A stretch of DNA of 64,000 nucleotides from assembly GCA_024138025.1 (NCBI GenBank), contig JAMXBD010000974.1, positions 479,571 to 543,570 of the forward strand, given 5' to 3'. The notes under the pieces are model-generated. The model did no database searches. It worked only from the letters and a program-made list of their open reading frames with translations, and was not told where the DNA came from. The DNA comes from Combretum micranthum (Eukaryota; Streptophyta; Magnoliopsida; Myrtales; Combretaceae). Position 1 is the stretch's first letter; each line of letters begins with the position of its first letter. The translations under genes and the position numbers were made by a program. Shown in pieces: positions 23,404-35,526 of the stretch.

Positions 23404-26400
23404 GATGTTGTCACGTCCTGAAGGATACCCTAAATGTGACAGTCCGCCGCACATAATATTAAAGCCAATGAATGACAACCTTAGTCCCGCAGGAGCTTCG
23501 ATATTACGTGCAAGGTGTGCTTCAAAGATAATAAGGAGACTCAAAGGGGTATTACATTTAAGCAGATAATAAAAGTATGCAAGAACTTATAAAGGTAAAT
23601 ATGTAATAATCATTAAGATAAAATTCTTACAACTTCTTAGGGGCATTCCCCGTACTTAAAGTTGCTAGACTAAGCCATCTTAATAACATACATGATTATA
23701 ACATAAGTCTACTATAGAGATTTTTCTTAGAAGTCTGTATCCAAAACTAAATATATAAACTTCTTCCAAAAACTCCTAGTAGCTTTGGCTCATACCTGAC
23801 AAAAGGGGCTCCTTGGTGCCAATTACAAGTAATCAAACTACAACAAAAAGTTATAGGGGTATAAGTAAAACTAGTTTAGTGAGATAACTCCCATCTTCAA
23901 AACATTTCCATAAAACATACAAGTATTTAAATAATCATATGAGAATGCATCAATCAAGAGCAAACAAAATACACATAATTAATTGAAAACCATGTGTAGC
24001 ATAGATTTTATGCCCTCATGTCGAGGGTTGGGTGGTTACCGACCCATACGACCATCAATAATTGCAGATTTACCGGCTCTACTTGCCCTGTAGACTTTCC
24101 GGCTCCTACTAGCCATGTAAACTTTTTGGCTCCTACTAGCCACCACTACGATTCATCGTTTCCCCACACTAAGAACAGTAGCGAAAAATTAATATGACTC
24201 ACAATATACTATGCATGAATTGTTTTTAATATTGGTTTATTCAATTATTGTCAAGTTCAAGTTAACGGTGACCAAAAAATATTCATCATACCATTGCAAG
24301 AAAACATAAGTTATTTATCAATTCCTCTTTCGATATTCTTAATTTTTATTCAACAACTATATCAATCAATCAAGAATCCAAATCACACAACATTTATTCA
24401 TTTATCTTTTTCCTTAATCTCTAGTACTACTACTTACAAGCACAAATAAGGAAAATAATTAGTAAGGGATTAACTCACTCCATGATGATCGCTCCTAGTC
24501 GAAATAATCTTCCGGAAAGGCGATATCGGTTCATTCTTACCTAAATAAGATGAAATACCCAAAATGAGTCTTTCATAGAATTTCTATTTTGAAGATTCTA
24601 AATTTAACTTTAATTTGCGGTAAAATCGGATTTGAAGGAAGTTCCAACTTAAAATGGCCATAATTTACTCATTTTAACTCAAAAGTTCGCGTATTATATG
24701 TCGTTTTCTACGTACTCGAAAAGATCTATTCATTTCTAAGATTAATTTTACTATAAAGGTCATTTGGGTCTCATTTAGACGGGTACAGATTTAATACGAA
24801 ATTTTCTTTCTTGAAAAACAATATTTTCTAATCTTTCCTTACTAAGGCTTATTTAAGCAAAACTCAAATATGTATATCTTTGAAAAGAATTCCTTATGTA
24901 CATAAATATACTCACAATTTATGCATGAAGCATAGGTGTTGTCTTGTTTAATTTATTTCCTTAGAATATTATTTTTCTAGTGTTTTGGAAAATTTGGATT
25001 TGTTAAACTTTACTTTATGCGGTGAAGTAACTTATAAAATTTTTGGATTTATCAAAATCTAATATACTATATTTTGATTCTTTAGTTTATCAAAGGCGAG
25101 TTGAAAATATAGTTTTGGTCTTTTGAGGTTATCTACTAAATTTATTTATAGGATTTGAAAAATAGATTTTCCAAAAGTTTTCTTTAGTAGTACATGATGA
25201 GTTTATTCTTTGAAAATTCATTTTCCTTGTAAATTAATTTTCTTGAAAACTTATTTAGCTTTTGGTTTAAAAAGTTGATAAAAATAATACCAAGTTACTA
25301 TCTATATATCAAGACTTTATTTGAAAAGGAGATATCTTTAGACTTTAAGGAAACTTTATTTAATAGTTTGAAATTTCATGATGTGTTTTACATAAACTTT
25401 TAAAAGAGATTTATTTGAAAATATTTTTCTAAGTCTTTAGAAGAACTTTGATCAAATTTTATTCTTTCATAAAAAGATTCATTCTTATTTGGACAACGAC
25501 TTATTAGCCATACATGAATATGATCATGTAAAAGCTAAAAATATCACAAGCTAAGATAATAATAAAGAACATAAGAAATAAATAAACATAATAATAATTG
25601 TCAAGTATTGAGAGTCTTAACTTCTTCAAGGCTTTTTGGGACTAAGAATAGACTAGTCCCAAAAGAAAAAGAAAATTGTTTTGATATGATGAGGACAAGT
25701 CTAAGACTAGAAAGACCAGTCTTAAAACAACTTAAAAGTAAATAAATTGCAAGTTAAGTAAATAAATTGCAAGGAAAGTAAATAAATTGCGATAACAAAT
25801 GAGCTTATATATTAGTTAGATAAACATAAGAACAGCATAAAGGAAAATAGTTTCATGAACAAAAACAAAGTATGAACATATTATTGATTTCTTAACCTCC
25901 ATGGTTTCAGAAAACACATACTATGCTTATACTAAGTAAATGAACATAAAGGAAACTTAAAAAAGCATTACTTATGAAAGCTAAACTAGAGAGAACTTTG
26001 AGAGAGTTCTTGGAGAGATTTTGAGAGAGTAATTTTAGTGTATGAAAGGTGTGAAGGAAATGGAAGGAAGATGGGGTATTTATAGGAAAAGTGGAGAGTA
26101 ATTTGTGTTTAATTAAATAAATGAAAAATAAAACAAATGGAGTATTGCATGAGGGAGGCCGGAAATTGAGAGTAGGAAAGGGAGAGAAATTTATTTTTTT
26201 TTGTATTTTGTTAATGAAAAGTAAGATATGAGAGATGTAAAGTTGTATTGGAATGAAAATTATAAGAAAATAGATGTATGGTTGTAAGAGTAAGTTATAA
26301 GAAAAAGTAGAGATAGATAAATAGTGTAGAATAGTAATAAATAGTGTAATGTAAAGTAGACATGACAATTAAAGTACCGGTAGTAAGAAAATACGTGTAT

Positions 26401-26781
26401 AATTACGATATCTGATATTTTTAGTTACCAAAAAATTATAAAACTGATATTTTTGAAAACCTTATATTTTTACGAGTCTAACTGTATATTCGGAATATAT
26501 TTACTATTCCGAGTCCTATGGCACACTTTTCAAGAACTGTATCCGATCGGGCTTAAAACGAATCGCGGTTTAACTAATTTGATATTTTCAAGCTTTCTCA
26601 TAATATTACGAACTATTCTACATACTAATATCTTACTTACTTACTTAGGGTTATGAATACAGATTGCCAGACTTAAATGGTTGCGTCTAACTAAGGTTTT
26701 GTTGACTTTAGGATTTCTGGTTGACATTCTAATTAGGGTTTAAGCTTAGTCGATCATAAAACTTTGGGGGTTTATAGATGT
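23404..26781 (-). mobile_element. Family B solo LTR, copy B1, with 5-bp target duplication
   Basis: The repeat spans 23409-26776, starting TGTCACGTCCTG and ending GGGGTTTATA, and is flanked by GATGT at 23404-23408 and 26777-26781. The perfect duplication shows that the 3.37-kb unit inserted as an LTR or as part of an element later reduced to one LTR. Sense is minus: TATA box CTATAAATACCCC at about 26074-26086, a CT-rich leader, and an acceptor TTATTTAG at 24541 followed by a micro-frame. Three short units with GGCTC(C)TACT(A/T)G near 24070-24150 form a small tandem repeat. No pol sequence is present. Confidence 0.85.
24495..24540 (-). other. Micro-ORF relic after acceptor, copy B1
   Basis: After TTATTTAG the FPEDYFD-stop ending seen in related copies is present, but one frame away from the expected start, so a 1-nt indel has broken it. 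The copies B2 (FPKDYFD) and B3 (LPEDYYD) keep the frame. Confidence 0.45.
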
Positions 26782-27599
26782 AAGTGTTGTGAAGTATGTA
26801 AAAATTTGCTTAAGACAAGTTAATTATGCTTAATGTGTATTCTTAAGCATAGCAGAAAATTAAGATTGAAACAAGCCCCAAAAGCATTGATTTTAGGCCA
26901 AAAATCAAGCTCAAACCCATGCCAATTAAAACCCATACTCAGGCAACCCCTAAAGTCAAATTTTGGATAAATATAAGCCTTATTTTTTTATCAAAAAGAC
27001 ACTTTCCAAGATAGACCAAAATTTCATACGAATTTCCTCTTTATTTCTTTCAAACTTTGCTCATTTGTCTCCTCATGTGTTGCACCCCCTCACCTTAGCA
27101 AGAACAAGACTTGGAATCTAGTGTATTCCAACAAATTAAAGCTTCTTAAGGTAAGTTTATACTTGTTTGAAAACTTATTTTCTTGTTTAAATTTCTCTAG
27201 ACATATGAATTTCATGTTATTACGAATATACATGTTAAAATGAGTATTGGTGATATACAAGTGTTAGTGGTATATTGAGTGCATATTTTGATGATATAAG
27301 AGTTGTTGGTAAGTGCTAAATAGGTAACAAGTAGTGTTGGAGTATATGAAGTTAGAAATGAGTAAAGCTAGAATGATTTAGAGAATAGTAAATTGGCTTA
27401 AGGAAGGTTAGATGATGATTTGTGTTTGAAATGGTAAATATGAGCATTTGATGAAGTTAAAGTATAGATTTTGTGTGTTATAAGAAGTTAGAATGCATAT
27501 AGATGAAGGTTTGGTATTTGGAATGGGTTGAGAGGAAGTTTAGAAATGAAAACTTAAGTAAAAGTTATGTTTTGAGCATGGGAAGTATGCAATTTTTTT

Positions 27600-27895
27600 G
27601 AAAAAATCTGCGCTGCAGTGTGTGCTCTCCCAACGTTATGGGTACAGGGTCAACACTACCAGCGTACACAGCAACACTACCGGTGTTGGGTTTTATCCAG
27701 GGGCGTGAATCATCTCCGTGGAACTCTAAAAAATTTTAGAAAATTAGAGTTGCAATTACACTGTCTCAATGCCGCCAGCGTAGACCACAACACTACCGGC
27801 ATTTAGTAAAATGCTGCCGGCAATGGCAGGTGTAGACTTTTTAGTGCAGACTACACCGCTCCAATGCCGTCGGCGTTGAAGGCCGACATGTTCTC
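27600..27895 (+). repeat. GC-rich degenerate repeats in copy A1
   Basis: The core CAACACTACC(A/G)G and AATGCCG(C/T)C(A/G)GCG recur four to five times with imperfect spacing. They occupy the same relative place as the 74-bp repeat of copy A2 but share no sequence with it. Confidence 0.6.
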
Positions 27896-28810
27896 TACAG
27901 TTTCCATTTTCAAAAACTTTCTAAAAAACTTTCCAAAGCTTGATATATAATCTTTTGAGTATTTGTTGAGCATGTATAATGTTATATGATGTATAAATAC
28001 TATGTTATGACCTTGTATTGAATTTTTTTGAATTTCTTTGAGTGTTTTGTGTAAATTTAATTTTGTTTATGTATGACTTAAAATTAGAACGTTGATTTGA
28101 GATGATTCTTCTTGGAACAATGTTAGATTCTCGCTTGGCTACCCCTATTAATTTTCGATTTGATTCCAATACGCAGTAATGAGTTTGATTCCTTGCATAG
28201 GATAGACATACTTTAAAATTTACCCTAATTTAAGAAAAACTTAAGAATTGTTTGTATAATTGTCTTTTATGCCGTTGAATCCGGTTTGAGGAGCAGTACC
28301 CTGCTCAGATTGGGGGCATGGTAGTTTAGGTGCTTAAACTACATATGTCATGATGCAATGACTTTCGTAAGTGGTTCAACAGGTAGTTGATAGGGTATTT
28401 GGTATTGGTATAACATTTGCTTATTCTTAGGGAGATATAATATGATTTAATTCAATTGTTTATGGGAACATTTGAATTATGTGATATTATGGATTAAGTT
28501 AAGTAAAGTTGTAAAACGGTTAAAAACCCTAGAGGAAGCTACTTAATTGTTATTAGATAGATTTATTTAGGAGATATAAGTATCCGAGCTATTTATACCA
28601 ATGCCCTGAGCATCAAGATCATTACTCAAGTTCCCTAGATACCCCTGTTGTTCGGAGTTTGAATACTCCCGTGTTGTTTGATTAACTAAAGATTATCTAA
28701 TAGCTTAATGATTGTGGCATTTGCTTGTAGTCTAAGTTTGTATGCCATTAAGCTTGTGTTTTAGTTATTTGTGTATTGGGCCTTTGGCTCATATTTTATT
28801 AATTTCAGGT

Positions 28811-28891
28811 GGTGATTACTCGTATGAGTTTTATGCGAGAATGGGATATGGTACGAACTTTGAGGACTTCCTAGATGACTTGAAGGATTAG
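28811..28891 (+). other. Acidic micro-ORF after splice acceptor, copy A1
   Basis: After TTAATTTCAG at 28799-28808 the frame reads GDYSYEFYARMGYGTNFEDF and continues to a TAG, 26 residues. The centre MGYGTNFED matches copy A2. The whole arrangement looks like a last coding exon, but no first exon with an ATG is evident. Confidence 0.55.
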
Positions 28892-29275
28892 AAGTTGGCC
28901 ATAGACCTTGATGGACCTTCTTTTTGTAATAGATTAGCTTAATATAGCTTAATTATCTATATTAAATACTATAGTTTACCTATCTTTTATGTCTTTTATA
29001 TATAAGGCTTGTTATTAGCCTATGTTTGTAATGTATACACTTAAGTATGTATGTTTTAAGTTTATATCTTTTATGAATTGTGATGATAAGGATGGTATGT
29101 TTCTTAAGAGATTATTAAAGTCAATAGTTTTCAAATTTTTTATTTAGAAGATTTAGACAAACAAGTATTCAAACACTTCTTGGAAGACAACCTTACATAT
29201 AATACTACAGATTATATGTGGTTGGGGATCCGTAATCACCTATTTTAACTATCGGGATGAAGTCAGGTCTTTACA

Positions 29276-32144
29276 ATTATTACAATAAAGAGCACATTAT
29301 AGATTGAGAATTCCAATTTAATAATAAAGACGAAGAAAAAATATTTAGGAGAAAAAGAAGGATGGAAATAAAATGGAAGAAAAATATATGAGAGAAAGAG
29401 AAAGAGAAAGAGTGAAAGTGGATAAAAATAAAAGTGAAATGATCAAAAACCACAAAGCGAGATGGAAATAACCTGTACATAATAAATTTATGAGTAGTTG
29501 TACTTGTTGGAAAATATTGAAAGGGTATTATAAACAAATGGATACTAAAACACTAAAAGCTTTAGAAATTATATATATAAATAGATTTTGAAAGAGGAAG
29601 TTGGAACAGAAAGGTATAATGTTTAACTATTAGAAATTTTTAAACAAGTAACACTTGAGATAAAAAGGTAAAATAATTGAAAAAAAAGGCATAATGATAA
29701 AAAATAGAACGAAAAGGTACAATAAAAGAAAATATTATGATAAAATTATATATATAATTCAATTTGTGTAAAAAAATTAAAAATATATCACTGAAAGAAA
29801 AAATAAGACAAAAAAAATACAATAGTAAGATTGAAAAGGTATTATAATAACAAAGATAATAAAATCCTATACTATGTATGGATTTATTTTTTTGCATACA
29901 ACATTAAAGGAAATATTAAATTTTTTTAAAAGATTGTCATGATTAACACTTCAACGATGTAAGTAGATAAATTAATTATAATATTGTATGTATGTTATTA
30001 TTTCATTATATATTATGTGTTGGCAGTATATGTAATCCTTTAAATTATATTATATATTAATTATGTTATGTTATATATTATATATTATATCTAATATTAT
30101 GTGAGAAAAGTTGTAATCTTTTAATTTGTGGAAATATAATATTGTATGTTAAGAGTTATGTCATTTAATACCATAATGCAAACGTTGCAACTCTTTTATG
30201 TAAAACTTAAAAGTCACAATTTATTTAACCACTGCAAATTGTTTTTTAACCAATATAAAAAAGTAAATAAAGTAATTAACTATAATTAATAAAAAGACAC
30301 AAGTAATAAAAAAACATAATGAGTGATTAAATAACATTAATAATAATATACAAATATCATAATATATTGATGATGTATAAAAATAAAAAGAATTATATCA
30401 TGATAAATATAACGCAATTACTATTATATCTTTTCGTATAATATATATATATATATATCAATATTTCTTATATCAATTTTTGAATGAAATAATATGTCAT
30501 TTAAAAATGATTGTGAAAACACCAAGATTCAAGATTGTGTCATATTACATTAATTATATAGAAGAAACAAAACAACTATTCCAAAAATTACGTCCGTGTC
30601 AAAAGACGTGTCTCTTTAGCAATCAACATAATGTCTTTTGAAATTGCTTGACAAGATGAATGCAATTAGTTTAAGCAATTATAAACACTTCAAAAGATGG
30701 TTTCTATAGTGATAGATTATTTACAAAACTTGTGCACAAATTTCATTTATCTTGTTTATAGAAATGATATTAAAATAAAAATTAAAAAATAACATGAAAG
30801 AGTATGTAGATAATTTGATCTAAATGGGTTATTTGATAACATTATGCCATTTACAAAAACATACAATAAAAGTGAGAATTTAAAACTTGTAATACTTTTT
30901 TTTACAATTATTACAGGGATTTAGGGTAACAAAAAAAAATTTTGCAATGAAGATTTCACATGAAAAATATATATAAGTAGAAAAAAAATAAAGTGTGTTA
31001 AAAAAATGAAGTTTTTAAAATTTACATATCTCTCTCTCTATATATATACATGTATGTATGTATGTTTATATATAAATTTAAATTTGAAATTAAACTGACT
31101 TATTAAGATCATCAGTGTTATAGATAGATAATGTACAACAATTATCTTAATTTTGTTAATTTAAAAGGAAATTAGGAGAGAAAAAGTTGAAAGAAATGAA
31201 TAAAATAAAAAAGTAAGATTTTTAAATATATAAAAGGATTTTTTTTAATATGATGATGGTATTGTTATTATGAATAGTCTCTTTTTTAGAGCAATATAAA
31301 CAAAATAAAAATTCAATAGATGAAATTGGAAAATGAACACAGCATTGATAAACAAACCATTGAAATAGAGAGTGCATTGCAGAAGACAATAAAGAGAAAC
31401 AAAGATTAATATAGAAAGAAAGAGAGATGTAGGAATAGAATTGAAGAAAAAAAAGAGAGAAAGAGCGAAAAAATATGAAAGAAATTAGGTAAAGAGAGAA
31501 GTGAAAGAATAAGAAAAGATTAATAAAGATAAAAGTAAAATGATAAATATATATAGTAAATTTATGATTAGTTGTATTTGTTGGAAAACACTGAAATGAC
31601 ACAATGCTAAGGCTTTGGAATTTATATATTATAAATAGATGTACGAAACCATTTCAATGTCTAATTTGAATATGTATTTTATCAACATTTATTTTTTTTT
31701 CCTATCTGATGTGTTTAATCTATTTATGAGTAAAAGTGTTTATATTTCATCTGTATCTATCTTCCAACAAACATCTGTTTGAAAATAATAAAAATAAAAT
31801 ATAAAAAAACTACAAAAATATGAAACAAACAGAGCCATTATAATATATATATGTATATATAAGTAATAGACTTGTTAATAGCCTTCTAATCTAATAACAT
31901 CTTCCAAATGAGGTGTTTCGTGTTTAATTTAAATCCTCATTCTTTGTCGTAATGATTGAAAAAAAAAAGTAATAGATTTTATTAAAATGTAATAGAGTTA
32001 ACAGTTCAAAAATATGTAGTTATGAATAAATTATCTTGAATATGATACAACTATTATAATTTAATTAAAAATGTTGGGTTTTGTATGAAGTTTTTTCAAT
32101 AACTTTTCATAGACATACCAAGATTATAAATTCTAAAGGATGTA
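29276..32144. repeat. AT-rich repeat region with two copies of an A/G-rich unit
   Basis: 29280-29600 and about 31230-31640 are diverged copies of one unit: both carry GAAAGAGAGA-type purine runs, a TTTATGA(G/T)TAGTTGTA block, then TTGGAAAA and an AA(G)GCTTT block. 29620-29660 repeats the sequence at about 21900. 30180-30240 shares GATAAAACTTAAAAGT-type sequence with 22110. An AT run lies at 30440-30460. No gene is supported. Confidence 0.55.
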
Positions 32145-32429
32145 TATCTTAAAGGGTTAATGTTTTGCAAATGATACCTGAATTTTGATAAAAATATGTA
32201 ATTAGATACTTGAACATTTTTTTTGGTCAAATAGGTACTTGAACTCTGAAATTGATTAATTTAGTTACTAAAAGAACTTTTTTTGCACGCCAACAGTACC
32301 TTCATGATATTGGTTAGCATACATGAATAGTAGTTTCTGATATTAAATTTATCAATTTCAAGATTCACATACCTAATTATATATTTTATTAAAGTTCAAT
32401 ATCATTTGTGACATTTACCCTATCTTAAA
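32145..32429. mobile_element. Mutator-type MITE with 9-bp target duplication
   Basis: The element spans 32154-32420 and is flanked by TATCTTAAA on both sides (32145-32153 and 32421-32429). The termini GGGTTAATGTTTTGCAAATG and, in reverse complement, GGGTAAATGTCACAAATGAT are imperfect inverted repeats that continue inward for some 50 bp. The 9-bp duplication and G-rich ends fit Mutator-like elements. It is non-coding, so it would depend on a transposase elsewhere. Confidence 0.9.
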
Positions 32430-33229
32430 ATAACATTTTTATTTCAGCCAAAAAAATAAAAATAAAAATAACATTTTATAGATATTATAAATTATAATTC
32501 AATATTTTTCTAAAATATTCTTTTCAGAATAATTCTAAAATTATATATTATAATAGATGTTACAACACTTTAGTTGAATAAATTTCCCTATGAAAAAATT
32601 AATTGTAGAAAATACCAAAATTAAAAGCAAGAAAAGTAAAACCTTTACTTTGACAACCTTCGAGTTCCAAGTGTATCACCACAAACATACTCCCATAAGG
32701 CAGGTCTTTCTTGCAACCCGCTCTAACTTGAACAGTTCAATCTAAACCCAATTATTTAGAAAAAAATTCAAAGGAACATACATAAGTATTAATTAAAGAT
32801 TAATTCAAAAATTAATAACATTTATTATTTAGACTATTTTTCATATAAAGAGAAATGAATTATTGTTTATTCACCGTGTTTAATGAGGTATTCATAACAA
32901 CAAAAGAAATAAATGTATTTAAAAAACATGTTTGGTTTTCTTTATATATATCAAAAGAACATCTCATTTATTAATAATGAGGTTTATCTTTGTAGCTTTC
33001 TTTATAGTTTATTTTAATCTAATGACACTGATATTACAACTAAAATGGGAAGTGATTGTGTATTAATAAATGCAAATCTTTGAAATTGGCATGTGGAAAT
33101 GGCATAAAGATTAATATTTTTAGCTCGACTTTCATTTTGAGATTAAAATTTTATATAATTAAATTAGTTTCTAATGCTATCTTAATTCTGTCAGTACGAT
33201 AAATTGGATCTAGACCTCTTACAATTAGG
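32430..33229. other. AT-rich stretch
   Basis: No gene is recognised. The GC-richer patch near 32640-32760 may be an old insertion of unknown origin. Confidence 0.3.
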
Positions 33230-34719
33230 ATTGCAAAACAATAACAAGTTAGTGGGTACTCGAGGGTTATCCAATTCAGTCGCTCCAACGATCAAGTTAG
33301 TATGATGTTAGAGTTAATCAGTGGAAAACATGACATAGTATTGAATAGATGTTATCAACTTCACAAAGTAACAAATAAGTTAGTGCGAGGCATCCTAGCC
33401 CTCTTTCCCATAGCCCTTTGATAAGGTATTTGTAGAGGAAAGGCTCCGAGTAGTTATTGAGAGTGATTGTCCATCATGGGAGAGTGTAATTATCTATTAA
33501 GACATGTTTCGGGATTCTCAATTATGCATTGGAGAAAGTTGATAAGTTAGCTCGATAGGTTAGTTTTCTATTATTTGGCTTGATAAGTCAGCTACCTATG
33601 ATTGGACTTGGCTAGTCAATGAGTCAATTTGACCATCCAATGAGTTGGCTCAGGTAATTAATATGTTGACTTGTACATCCAATTGGTTAGCTCGGCTATC
33701 TAATAGGTTGAATGGGTCATCCCATAAGTCTTCCCAAGGTTTGAAGAGGTCGGATTAGGCCTAGGAGTCCATGCACCAATTTTTCTATCAACATTTGTCC
33801 CCTTATCCTCCCTTCCTACTCGCGGTTCCCCTATTCTCTTTAGTAATAGATTAAAAGAGAGTATGCTAATGATGGGGCTTTTGAGGACTGCTTCCAAGCT
33901 TTCTTAGACTAAAATTTGAATGGAGCTTTCGTACTCAAACCTGGTGAGACTAAAGTGGTTATTGTTGACTTGAGACTCGTGTAACTATAGACAATGTAAC
34001 CTTAGTGGCTTAAAGATCCAGGGGAGGTTAGAGAGCTTAGCGCAAAGGGGGTTTGAGAGGACAAGAGGAGCTCTTGGAGAGCAATGAGCTGAAGCTTAGC
34101 TTAAGGCGGCCTCAAAAGGCTAATAAATGGGAGTTCCTTAGATTTAACTTAAGACTGAGCTTACAAGTGTTTTTGTCGAGATTACTTGAATTTATTAAAT
34201 TAAAATTTTTGAAAAGGTGTTGAGTGGGGCTCCTTGGATTTGATCCACACATATGGGTGTTTCATTGAGGTTATCCAAATCCATTGAATCAAAAGGCTTG
34301 ACAAGGTAATCAAATGGGAGTTCCATGGATTCAACCATTCTCGTAACTTTGCTAAGGTTACTTAAGCTTGAAAAGGCCAAGGCATGTTCTTGGATTGCTT
34401 TTGAACCATTGTCAATAAAATAAGTTATGGGCATTAAGAGAAGATGTGAAGTTAACCTTTTGTCGTTTCCCATGAATGATGCCAAATTGTTAGTGCCTTA
34501 GTTTTCCTAATAGAGTAAATCAGGTCTACAAAACAAGAATATGTCAATAGGCACTAGCAGGTTGTCTGTTGCAAAAATGTTGATGCTTTAGTTTTACCAG
34601 TTAAGTAGACTGGATTTGAGCCTCTCAGTAGATGTGCTAGCAAAACATGAACATGTTAGTAGACAATAGGGAAGTATCCAGTATGGCCACTTTGATGGTT
34701 AAGTTAATATGATACTGGA
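33230..34719. repeat. Unclassified GC-richer repeat with degenerate internal repeats
   Basis: This block differs in composition from its flanks. A loose tandem array at 33535-33725 repeats variants of (A/T)GTTAGCTCG and CATCCAATGAGTTGGCT. A second pair of related segments is at about 34489-34560 and 34580-34670 (TTAGTGCCTTAGTTTT / TTGATGCTTTAGTTTT ... CAATAGG / CAATAGG). No transposase or pol motif is seen. The right end is cut by the family E insertion at 34720. Confidence 0.45.
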
Positions 34720-35526
34720 TGTTATGCCCTAAGCACTTAAGGCGTAACAGTCTCACCGCACATATCACCTCTAAGTGATATGTGCAAGGTATCCTTAGTT
34801 AGGTGCTTTCTAAATAAGTTTTACTTAGAAAGTCCCCTTCAGGTTTTAGAAATTTGCAAAGCATCATCTATTTATTCACCTCATAAGGTTAAGAAACCTA
34901 ATAAATTAAACATGTTCATTTATATTATAAGAAATTACCTTTCAGAATATTTAGCCCATTAGGACAGTTATGCTCAATCCGAGTCACATAGGTTTAGCCT
35001 TTGGCCAAAAAATAATAAAAGTAACATTAGGTTTTATAGTCATCCTAAGTAATTAAGGGAATCATAAATATTTAAATCGTATCTTTCAAAGTCTTAAAAT
35101 GTCCCCTCCTTCTCTGAGTCAATCTCCAAGACCATCAATCTTGAAACCCATGGAATCATAATGAAAGTCCATGTACAAATCACCGTATGCACCTAAAATA
35201 GTAAAAAGTAAGTGGCGAAGCCTAGTGCATTGTAATAAACCAAATTCATGTATGTCACACATACCTAATCTAATGCAACAAGATAAGTTTAATCTTATTT
35301 AATATAAGGTCAACAAGCAGGCATTCTTAGTATCCTATAAACACTAACACGCATAGGAATACTTAGTATAGATCCCTCAACTGATCATGTACCAAAGAAT
35401 GAGGTTTGATGAGTCCTTACAACTCTCCATGAGGTAAACAAAATGAAATACCCCCGTATTAATCACTTCTCCATAAACGACCATCAATCAGTATGGTCCA
35501 CTGCAATGTTTTATATAAGGATCCAT
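34720..35526 (-). mobile_element. Family E long LTR-like repeat, left segment
   Basis: Starts TGTTATGCCCTAAGCACTTA with a GCGTAACAGTCTCACCGCA block close in form to the family B start. Its 3' micro-frame is at 35119-35192. At 35527 it is interrupted by copy B2; the rest of the repeat resumes beyond that insertion, near 39200-39430, and runs to about 41180. Confidence 0.6.
35119..35192 (-). other. Acidic micro-ORF after acceptor, family E
   Basis: After TATTTTAG the frame reads AYGDLYMDFHYDSMGFKI then DGLGD and TGA. The position relative to the acceptor and the acidic, aromatic content match families A and C, but the sequence does not align with theirs. Confidence 0.5.

Larger units (their letters stand above)
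26827..29275 (+). mobile_element. Family A long LTR-like repeat, copy A1
   Basis: About 2.45 kb, ending GGTCTTTACA at 29275. The start is uncertain: TGCTTAATG at 26827 gives a 4-bp ATTA on both sides, but the alignment to copy A2 would allow a start about 20 bases earlier. Sense is plus: TATA-like ATAAATATAAGCC near 26967, a leader, donor TTAAG|GTAAGT at 27151, intron-like sequence with a GC-rich repeated block at 27600-27890, acceptor TTAATTTCAG at 28808, a 26-residue acidic frame, then an AT-rich 3' part. Confidence 0.7.

Noticed and set aside
25907..26368. 153-codon hydrophobic frame on the minus strand
   Set aside because: It runs through the TATA box and CT-rich leader of family B LTR copy B1. 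Its Phe/Ser/Leu content follows from pyrimidine-rich DNA.
29280..29897. Two hydrophobic 85-codon frames on the minus strand
   Set aside because: They are translations of A/G-rich repeat DNA, with low-complexity Phe/Ile/Ser content and no family resemblance.
31222..31602. 126-codon frame on the minus strand
   Set aside because: It is a copy of the same A/G-rich repeat as 29280-29537; the similarity is of repeats, not of a gene.
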